Below, in pieces: positions 54,861-64,000 of a stretch of 64,000 bases of DNA. Origin of the DNA: Heloderma charlesbogerti (taxonomy: Eukaryota; Chordata; Lepidosauria; Squamata; Helodermatidae); contig JANEZZ010001568.1 of NCBI GenBank assembly GCA_026122225.1, positions 1 to 64,000 on the forward strand, read 5' to 3'. Position 1 is the stretch's first letter. Every line of letters starts with the position of its first letter. The notes beneath the pieces are model-generated. The model saw nothing but the letters and a program-made list of their open reading frames with translations, was not told the DNA's origin and did not search any database. The position numbers were made by a program, and so were the translations under genes.

Positions 54861-56083
54861 AGTTTCGAAGAGGCAGAGGAACTAGAGATCAAATTGCCAA
54901 CATTCGCTGGATCATGGAGAAAGCAAGAGAATTCCAGAAAAACGTCTATTTCTGCTTCATTGACTATGCTAAAGCCTTTGATTGTGTGGATCACAACAAA
55001 CACTGGCAAATTCTTAAAGAGATGGGAGTACCAGACCACCTTACCTATCTCCTGAGAAACCTGTACGAGGGTCAAGAAGCAACACTGAGAACCGGACATG
55101 GAACAACCGATTGGTTCAAAATTGGGAAAGAAGTATGACAAGGCTGCATATTGTCGCCCTGCTTATTTAACTTATATGCAGAGTACATCATGAGAAACGC
55201 CGGGTTGGATGAATCACAGGTCGGAATTAAGATTGCTGGGGGAATTATCAACAACCTCAGATACACGGACGATACTACCCTAATGGCAGAAAGCGGAGAG
55301 GATCTAAAGTGCCTCTTGTTGAGGGTGAAAGAAGAGAGTGCAAAAGCTGGTTTGAAACTCAACATTAAAAAAACGAAGATCCTGGCATCTGGCCCCATCA
55401 CTTCCTGGCATATAGAAGGGGAAGACATGGAAGCAGTGACAGATTTTATTTTCTTGGGCTCCAAGATCACTGCAGACGGTGACTGTAGCCATGAAATTAA
55501 AAGACGCTTGCTCCTTCAGAGGAAAGCTTTGGCAAACCTAGACAGAATCGTAAGAAGCAGAGACATCACCTTGCCGACAAAGGTCCGCATAATCAAAGCT
55601 ATGGGCGTGCTATGGTCCATGGGGTCACGAAGAGTCGGACATGACTGAACAACTGAACAACAACAACAAATGTATGGCTTTGAGAGCTAGACTATACGGA
55701 AGGCTGAGCGCCAAAGAATTGATGCTTTCGAATTGCAGTGCTGGAGAAGACTCTTACGAGTCCCCTGGACTGCAAGGAGGTCAGATCAGTCAATCCTAAA
55801 GGAAATCAACCCTGAGTGCTCATTGGAAGGACAGCGACTGAAGCTGAAGCTCAAATATTTTGGCCACCTAATGCGAAGAGAAAACTCCCTGGAAAAGACC
55901 CTGATGCTGGGAAGGATTGAAGGCCAAAGGAGAAGGGGATGGCAGAGGATGAGATGGCTAGATGGCATCACTGATGCAATGAATATGGACTTGAGCACAC
56001 TCTGGGAGAGACCGCAGGACAGGAAGGCCTGGCGTGCTATGGCCCATGGGGTCACGAAGAGTCGGACACGACTGAACGACAAC
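54856..56083 (+). mobile_element. BovB LINE RT fragment, copy 2
   Basis: Counterpart of 21676-22755. The catalytic box reads YTDD instead of YADD, there is a TGA after IGKEV at 55137, and a short BovB tail (GTCATG..ACTGAACAACTGAAC) is embedded at about 55605-55670. Confidence 0.9.
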
Positions 56084-59000
56084 AACATTTACATTTCACC
56101 AATGTCAGCAGCAGGGGAGCATGGGTGAGAAAGTGCCATTGCACCCATGTCCTGCTTGTGGGTTTCTCATGGGCATTTCGTTGGCCACTGTGTGAACAGA
56201 ATGCTGGACTAAATGGACGCAAAACGGCTCTTCTTATGTTCTTAAACAGAGAATACCTCTGAGCATATGCAGAATGCTTTTCTTTCACCACTGAGCACTT
56301 ACATTGTCCCCCAACCAATTCTATTCCCCTCCATGCAACCATCCTTCCTCATCCTACCATCCTCCAGCAACTCTCCTCCACCTCCCTGTTGTTATGCACA
56401 AGCTCTCATTGTATCTTCTTGCCTATAACTTCATTTGTGTCAAGACATCACCAGGATTCAGCCAATGAGTCTCTTTTCAAAACTAGGGCTAAGTTATGGA
56501 GAAACTCTGAGCCTGCACTAAATGCCTTTCCCTCACCACTGAAGCCAGAGTCCATGCACCCCCCCCCCCAATGACAAAACATGCATGGGACTGAGCTGGA
56601 AGGGTGGTCAGTTCATTAGACAGAATTGGGTAGGCACTCTATTAAGCCTGCAGTACCCTGCTCACAACTGGGGACTTATTTCTGAGTAAACATGCAGAAC
56701 ATCAAGGTGCAAACCTCCCTGCAAAAGTGACTTGTGTTGGAATCCTACGCACACTTTCCTGAGGGTAAGCCTCATTACACATAATAGGGCTTCTGAGTAG
56801 GCATACATAGGCTTGCATAAATGAGCAGTATTTATCTCGCCTCCATTTAAAAATCAAACCGAAACTTCTCAAAGACTTGAGTGAGGAGAAGGAGGAAAAC
56901 CAGCCCTCGTGTCTGTTTGTATGAAGTCAAATACAGTTCCGAACTTCTCTTACCCACCGAAGAGAATTCTCTTTAAGAATTCCCCAAGATATGCTCTGGG
57001 CGGAATAAAGCAGAGAGAGAAAGAACGGGAGGGGAGGGAAGACGAAAGGAAGAATGGGGATTGGAGGTGCGGGGTGGTAGTGGTGGTGGAGAGAGTTCCC
57101 TAAGCCTAGTGGCTCCGTTCAGAGAGGTGGTACTTCAGAGGAATTTAGGAGGCTGTGGAGGGTTTGTAAGGATTGCACGTACTTAAATGAGGTGAGGTGG
57201 CCCACATCCACAGCCTCTGGCCATGTTCTCCCCATGACCGGGCCACCAGCCTGTGTCTGGGCAGGCTGAGCCGAGGGTGCAGGGAGGGCTCCCCCTCCCG
57301 CAGACCAGTGTTCTGCCATGATGGGCTGCTGCTCCACACAGGGGAGAGAGAAAAGCACCCTCCATGTGGAGAGCGAGCAGGTGGGGGGGGGCTCCTCCTC
57401 ACCTCCTCTCTGGCATGACCGTTGCTCCTGCACGTCCATCCTTGTGTCAAGTCCCAGGCAAGTCCAAGAGCAAGGCGGTGCCCCAGCAAGGGCCAAGAGC
57501 CCAGCGTCACCAGGGGAGGGCCTGAGGGTGGCCCAGGGTAAAGCAGAGGTGCGCAGCCCATGGGGCAGAGTCAAGCACAGGTCCAAAGGTCAGCAGCACA
57601 GAGGATCTCCAACAAGAAGCCGGTAGAAAGAGGCTGTTTCCAGCACTGGGGAGATTTCAACTGAAGGCCTTTGTACCTGAGCTCCCAGAGCCCCACCCAG
57701 GGCTCAGCCGCAGTTCCCCACAGGCCCTCTGGCAAGAGCCCTACTTGTGAGGAGGCCCTACTCACAAGGAGACCTCCTTTGCTGCTTCTCATGACAGGTG
57801 GTATCCCCTCCATGGGGGCTGACATATCCCGAGATTTCATGCAGCTCTGTGCAACCAGTGTAAAGTTATAGCTCTTTGCTTTGAGAGTTTTTGTTGAAAA
57901 AAAGTCAAATTTTACCTGTGCCTAGCACAAAAACTACTGGGCCAAACGGTGTGAACTTTGGCAGGTGGAATCCTCTCCATGGGAGCTGAGAGCTCCCCAA
58001 ATTCCATGTATTTATCTTGGAAACTGAAAAAGTTATGGCTGTTTCTATTTTCCAAAGCACGTCAATGGGAAAATGTCATAGCAGAATGATTGGCATATCT
58101 GAATCGTGCTTCGGATCTGAATCTGAAACGAAGCCCATGGGGTCCGAAGCAGTCTGAAGTGAAGTGGGGGCCGGGGTCTGTGCACAGCCCCAATTTGTAC
58201 AGGGCTGTACCACAACATACAGCCGAGTTTGCCTGTGCTGCTGCGGTCCTGCTCCCGTGTATGTCCTTCAGGGCGGCTCAGATGGCCGAGGCCGGGCAGG
58301 CAGGACGACCGGCACGGCCTTTCACCTGGTCTTCCATCTCAGCCGGGGACTCAGTCACTGCAAAGGGCTCGGATGTTATGCATCAGAAGCCAGCTTCTGG
58401 GAGTGTGTTTCTTTCCACCTCCAGGCTGGCTGGAAAGCAGAGTCCTCCTGAGCATGTGCAGAGTGTGCACTATTCTATGATTCTATGATTCCATTTTGTG
58501 ATGCCTGTTCATGAATAAGACAAACGGGTCCCAACATGCTCCAAAGGGTTCCCACAGCTGTGCACAATCTCATGAACGGACAAAAGTGGTGAGCTCAGCA
58601 TAAGGGCAAAACGTAAGACTACAAAGAGACCCATGCTGGATCAGACCACAGGCCCATCCAGTTTGCCACAGTGGGCAACCAGAGGCCCCAGTGGGAAGCT
58701 CAGGCAGGGCTTGAATTCAGTAGCAGACCCTCCCGCTTGTGTTCCCCAGAAAATGCAGGTACTATATAGCCTCCATGACTACTTTCCTATCTGCAGATAG
58801 GCTTTTCCCCACAGAGGGGAGCATTACAAAGGAAAGTGACCCACCAGCTGAAGTGGTACAGTCCATTCTACCACATTAGGAGGACTCTACCACCTCATGC
58901 TCTCCTCACCCATCCTGAGAAAGACTAGAGTGGGAATTCCGTTTGAACGCTGAAGGTTCAAGAATTTTAACCTTAACTCATCGGGCTGTATCGGGGGGGG

Positions 59001-60071
59001 GGGGACAACTGGACCATAGCACAGCCTGCTTTGGGCCTCAACCCCCAGGACGTGTGGCACGAGAGATGGGGCTGTCTCCTGCTAAACTCCTCCCTCCCAC
59101 GCCCTCCTGGCACCCTGTCAAAAATGCTGCTATGCCGATGTGTACAGGGCTGGACCACAACATACAGCCGAGTTTGCCTGTGGTGCTACAGTCCTGCACC
59201 TGCGTATAGCCTTCAGGGAGGCTCAGATGGCCAAGGCCTGGCAGGCAGGACAACTGGCATGGGTCTTTCATCGCCTCTGGGGGCTCAACCACTGCAAGGT
59301 GCCCGAATGCTGTCTATCAGAAGCCAGCTTCGTGAGCTGGACTCAATGCCTGGAGGCATGTTTCTTTCTACCTGCAGGCCTGCATGGCACGCAAAGGTTG
59401 CAACCCCGGAAGCATCTGCAGGTGGGGCTGGGCGAGGCCTCCCCTCAAACCCTGAGAGCCCCCCCCAGTCCGTGGAGACGGTTCTGCGCTGGAAGGGCCA
59501 GAGGCTTCAGTCGGGGGTCAGGCGGCTTCCTCCGTTCCTCTTCGCAAGTGACCCATTTTGAAAGGGACCCATTTTGCCAGCATTCGGTTCCGTGCTGAGT
59601 CCAGGGTTGTGTCTCACCCTGGGAGGCTCCTGCTCTGCAGCCATGTCCATGCCGGGCCCCACCTGGCTGCTTCCCTCGGCCCACTTGGGCAGCCTGGTCC
59701 CTCTGATGCTCACCTGTGAAGTGGCATCGGGGCTTATTTAATCTGAGCCCAGGGCTGGAAACGCTTTTCCAGACTGGTATTAACCTCAGGATCGAACATG
59801 TGGTGGTAATAGAAATGTGCCCCTGAGCATGCGCAGAGTGCATTTACTTCCCTGTGGGGTAGCCTCAACAAGCTCACGCGCAAGTATCGGACACGTGGAG
59901 GACGCTGATTTTCCCAAGGAAGCCAGAACTGCTTGGCCCAGGCCTGGGCGGGGAAGCAGGTCGGGTGCTGCCGGCCTTGTCTCGCCTGGCCTTTCCACTC
60001 ACCCCCCGGCCGTGTGCCGGGGCTTTCGAGGTTTCTGTTTCGCGGGGACTTTCATGAGTCGAGACTTGAGC
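56084..60071 (+). other. class II beta gene C 5' flank, non-coding
   Basis: Same content as 22756-26800, including the locally duplicated block (58197-58430 and 59139-59370) and a CR1 terminal repeat at 58470. No exon supported. Confidence 0.6.
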
Positions 60072-60149
60072 TCTGCCAATCGCAGGCTCCGGGCCGGCCC
60101 TGGTCATCGGTTGCTGGGCAGGGAAGACCTCGCCTTTGCAAATCCGTCC
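60072..60149 (-). promoter_or_regulatory. canonical S-X-Y module, minus orientation (gene C 5' flank)
   Basis: All boxes of the gene B module are kept: S 60143-60149, X1 60105-60118, CCAAT 60076-60080. The base change in the flank of CCAAT (TGCC for CGCC) does not touch the core. Confidence 0.65.
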
Positions 60150-60757
60150 CTTGAACGGGTCTTTCCAGGCGGCCCTGAACTTCTCAGACTCCTGCAGGCG
60201 GGACAGACTCGCTCTGGGTGGGGTGGGGTGGGGGGGTCAAAAATGAACCACCGCCAAGCCCCCCCCCCCGCCTCTCTGGGCCAGGCGTTCCACGTTTCCT
60301 GCTTTGGGCATGAAACAAGCGGGGGAAACCCACTGAAGGTCTCCCACTGACAGGCCCCCAGAGCAGATTCGGGGGTCTGCGGGGGAAGAGCAGCCTGCCT
60401 GCCAGACCCCTCAAGGAGCGGGGGGAAGCCCGGCCCCATCGGGAGAGGAGCCCCCTCCTCCTCCCAGCCCAGCACGGCCCCAATCCCAGGCCACACGTCC
60501 CGCCCGGCATCTCCGGGCTGCTCGTCGCCAAAGCCCACCAGACCAGCAGGCCGACTGACGCTCCGCTCGAGATGCGGCTGCCTCCTGGAGCCCCTCGGCT
60601 GCAGCCCCGCTGGCCTGGAAGGAGGAGGAACCGGGGGGGGGGCTCCTTAATTCACCCCCCCTCCAGCACAGACACACAGAGGGAGAGAGAGACGCGGAGC
60701 CCCCCTGCCCCCTCCTCCAGCAAATCTTCTCATACAGGGCGAACCGGCTGCGCTTGT

Positions 60758-60801
60758 GCCGGAGGCGGATGACGCCGCTGAATGGCGAATTCTCACTGGT
60801 G
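60758..60801 (+). promoter_or_regulatory. gene C proximal X box and degenerate Y box
   Basis: X1-like GCCGGAGGCGGATG at 60758-60771 and CTCACTGGTG at 60792-60801, same spacing as in gene B, again ACTGG in place of ATTGG. Confidence 0.42.
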
Positions 60802-60919
60802 CGTCTCTCGCCCCCTCCGGGACTAAGGAGAAACATCGCTGCCCCCCCATCACAGACCCCAAAGGTTCCCTCTGGGGCTGGAAGCAGATTTTCTCTCCCG
60901 TCCTTGTGGGGCTGCAGCC

Positions 60920-61010
60920 ATGGGGCCGGCCTGGGCTCCCCCGGTGACGATGGTGCTGCTGCTGGGGCCGTCCTTGGTCCCTGGGGCTGGAGGGAGGAAG
61001 GCGCCCCCAG
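60920..61010 (+). CDS. MHC class II beta chain gene C, exon 1 only (signal peptide)
   Basis: ATG at 60920, 91 bp, donor GTAAGG at 61011. Compared with gene B exon 1 the fifteenth residue is Leu rather than Met, making the hydrophobic core VTMVLLLGPSLV slightly better. The proximal promoter and intron 1 start are also conserved. The remaining exons should lie beyond the window, about 9 kb on if the gene B layout is repeated. Whether gene C is intact cannot be judged. Confidence 0.8.
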
Positions 61011-64000
61011 GTAAGGGAGGAGATGGGCGAAGGGGGGAGGAGGAGGGGGCTTGGAGAGAGACCCCCCCTTGTGCCCTTCACTATCCCAATGGGACCCCCT
61101 TAAACCCAAAGGCAGGTGGTCCCTGGGGAGAGAAAAGGGGGCAAGAGGGACCCAGGGAGCCTCCGAGGCCCAGGGAGGGGTGGGTGGAAAAGCGAAGTGG
61201 GGGCCCCCGGGATCCTCAGCCAGCCCCCACCCCCCTTCTGCCTCCCCCCATTGCCTCTGGAGCTGCCTCGAGAGGAGTCGGACACTGGAGGGTCTGTCGC
61301 CCCCAAGGAGGCCCCCTTGGAAGGGGGGGAGTGAAAGAGGAAGAACAGAACAGGGCAGGACTGGGGCAGAGAGGAGCTGGTGGGGTCTGCGCTGAAACGG
61401 CGCACTGAGCACACTGTCCTTGCTGGATCAGGCCAAGAAGGTGTGTCTAGTTCTCCCCCTTTCTCCAAGCGTGGCCCCCACGTGGCCCCCGCGGGCTCAC
61501 AAAGCCACTGCCAGCCGCCCTCCCCCCCCACGGGCAGAAGGGCTTTGCTGCCTTCACGAGGTGGGGGGGCCTCCCCAGAGAGAAGCAGGGATGGGGTGGG
61601 TGGGGGTGGACCGAACCAGCCCCTCCCATCGTCTGCCCCCCTCTGGGCTCCCCGCTTGGCAGCCTCCTCTTGAGCAAAGCTCACCAGAAGTGGGGAGAGG
61701 CTCTTCTGCCCACGCTCACCGCCTGCCCTGGCATCAGCCGAGAGCCCTTGAGCAGCCAGGGGGACGGGCAGAAGCCCAGCCTGCACCCAGCAGTCCCAGG
61801 AGGGAGCTGCAGTGATGAGGGACGTCTGCACCTGTGGAACTTCTGCCTGGCCCGCAGCTCTTAAGGGCAGAAGAGCCCTGCCAGGAAAGGGATGGTGGCC
61901 CCAGCCCTTCTCCCTGTCGCTGCCCTTCCAAACTCCCCCCCTCCCCCCATCCCAATATGTGTAGAGTCCAGAGTGGAGGAGTTGAGGGTTGGAGGAGGGG
62001 ACCCCCCTGCAGGGTCTGCCGGTGGTGGTCCTGGGAAGGCACTGCTCAACCCCCCTCCCCTCTCCACGGCCCTCAGATGGGGTGGTGTCAGGGCCAGTAT
62101 TTTTGGGCCTGAATTGTTGTGTTATGTCTTGATTGCAGGCTGAGGGAGTAACTTACATCAACCCTGCAGTGTTGTCCAGTGCTGTTTTCCTTACACTGCA
62201 GGTTGGGAGACAGAGTCGGGGAGGACAACTCTGCAGTGCAGACTAGTGTTATTATACGTCTTCCAGAATGGAGGGGCCTGTGGCCGTGAGAGAAGGGCAT
62301 AGGGCAGCCCTGCAGTGTAGTCCACTGCTGGGACGGAGGCTGGTTGGGACCCTCAGCCAAAGCTCATCTTACAAAAGAGCCTCAGCTTGCAGCACAGGTC
62401 CCCTGCTTCACTGGCAGCGCCCTCAGCCCCCTCCCGAGTCCAAATCAAGCCCTGGGCTGCAGGCAGAATCTTCGTCCTCCATGGACTTTCAGTGTTCAAA
62501 AGCAAAACAGGAATGAAATGTTTTCGCATAAAAGGGGACCTGAGCAAGGCGGGGGGGGGGACGACTCCTCCCTCTGCTGGTGCATTATTTTCTTTGGGGA
62601 GAAGGAGCGATGTTCTGGGCACCTTCCCCTTCTGCCCCGCAAGAGAAGGAATCATGGAATAAGGTCTACTTAAACTGGTCCTTGGAGGGATCTGTCCAGG
62701 GCCACCCAAGACATTTTGCTGCCTGAGGGGAACCAGAAAATCTGCCCGCCCCGGCTGTGCTCTGTGCGCCCCCGCCTCCCAATGCACACACTATCACACA
62801 CTACCCAGATGTCAGGTCCAAATTCCAGCTTCCCCATGAAGCTCCTGGGATCCCTTTGGCCCAATCACAACCTCTCAGCCTGACCTACCTCACAGGGTTG
62901 TTGTGATGATAAAAATGGGGGTGGGGAGAGGATTTGTACACCACCTTTAGTTTCTGGAGAAAAGGTGGAATATAAATGTAATCACATAAAGTTATGAGTA
63001 GCTGTGGTCGAAAAAACAGGATTCTGACAAAATGCTATAAATAGTTCAAAACAAGCCACCCAAGTGTGAAAAGTGACCATGTGTGCATTGCACGGCTGCT
63101 TATAATGCGCACGCAGGGACACCCATGCACAAAGATGAGATGCATCAAGCGATTCTTAATAGCCGTGATGGCATTTGTCAGTTGGATGGTATATAATACT
63201 AAGGAAGCAATGAGTTAAAAGAGAGATTAAATTTAAATGAGATTAAATTTACAGAGGCCTCGGAAAGGCAGCTAAGGCTGCAATCCTGTGCACGCTGACC
63301 TGGCGGAAAGCCCAATTGTTCAGGCAACAGGAGTTTTAAGGGTGATGCAGTCATGAGAGCCCCCCCCGCCCATCTCAGCTAAGACTGTGCAGATCAGCTT
63401 TATGAGTTTGCTTTTTAAATAAAAGGTTCAAACGATGGGGGCATATTTGCAAGAGGAGGACAAGGGTCTGGCCATTCACAGCTCCAGACTCTCACTTCCT
63501 AAAGGAACATTATATCTAAAAGGAGTAAATAAAATGATACTAATGCTAACAATAAAGTTTATATAACCCAAAATTAAGTTTCAAACAGCTGTGCAACTTT
63601 TTAACCATGCATGAGCTTGGATTGATAAGGACACTATTTTGTTTTTTAAATACGTGAATGCCTCCTGTTCCCTTTACAGTAACATATCTCTTGGGAACGG
63701 ATTGAGCGCACCCAGAAACAAAGGTTGCGGGGGAGAATTAGCAGGACAAAAATGCAGCAGGAAGAGAGAGTTGCAGCAGACATTTATTCATCCAAGGCTG
63801 AATGTCAAACAGGGATTATTTTTGCTCTTTGGAGAAGGACGGACACTAGTTGAGGGCGCCAGTCGCTTATTCTTAAGGTGTTTTCTTATATTGCCTCTCC
63901 CTTCACGCTACCCCGTGCTTCCTTGCCCTACTGGGGCCCTCCAGATGGCTTGGACTTCAACTCCCATCATCCCCAGCCAGGATGGCCAATGGTCAGGGAT
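61011..64000 (+). other. gene C intron 1, first part
   Basis: Co-linear with 27707-30700. Ends inside the palindromic MITE (from about 63930). No coding signal. Confidence 0.7.

Larger units (their letters stand above)
54010..64000. repeat. segmental duplication, copy 2
   Basis: Counterpart of 21190-30740 and still matching at the window edge. Main differences: an extra BovB-tail block at about 55605-55670, a ~90-bp deletion around 60010 and a small GA-rich insertion near 60680. Confidence 0.9.

Overview
The window looks like squamate reptile (lizard-type) nuclear DNA from the MHC class II region. The organism call rests on the repeats: an almost intact 3.2-kb BovB (RTE) LINE plus many BovB pieces, a tRNA-derived SINE of the Sauria type with a clean 9-bp target duplication, CR1 LINE 3' ends finishing in ATTCTATGATTCTAT, an L1-type fragment, MIR/L2-like elements and hAT-type MITEs. 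I cannot name the species.

All host coding sequence I can support is MHC class II beta chain, on the + strand, in tandem. Gene A is present only as exons 3-6 (290-5710), its 5' end lying outside the window. Gene B is complete: exon 1 at 27616, a 9.2-kb intron 1, then exons 2-6 at 36944-41686; it encodes about 269 residues and every exon junction is phase 1. Gene C shows only exon 1 (60920-61010) before the window ends. No class II alpha exon was found.

Layout: 1-6500 gene A and its 3' flank. 6500-9250 nested L1, CR1 and BovB debris. 9650-10520 CpG-rich sequence without a recognisable gene. 10890-16190 minus-strand gammaretrovirus-like ERV1, with RT deleted and a palindrome inside pol. 16310-21000 an LTR-like repeat, then a decayed extra copy of class II beta intron 1. 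21190-30740 is one copy of a recent segmental duplication whose second copy is 54010-64000 (offset about 33.3 kb). Each copy starts in a 49-bp minisatellite and carries a BovB RT fragment, the class II promoter and exon 1. 31420-36030 is a foldback-like tandem/inverted array split by the full-length BovB. 36944-42480 gene B body. 43245-48358 ERV2, a complete LTR-to-LTR insertion in a CR1 with RT deleted. 48720-51000 the 3' LTR and env of minus-strand ERV3, interrupted by a BovB deletion derivative. 52740-54860 a large minisatellite flanked by inverted arms.

The most interesting signals are regulatory and structural. Upstream of each exon 1 there is a near-consensus S-X-Y module pointing away from the gene, in addition to a plus-facing X box with a degenerate Y box: a divergent promoter with no visible partner gene. 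The 33-kb repeat period with minisatellite borders suggests how the class II beta array expanded. Exon boundaries, motifs, target duplications and LTR differences were read by eye; no database or alignment was run.
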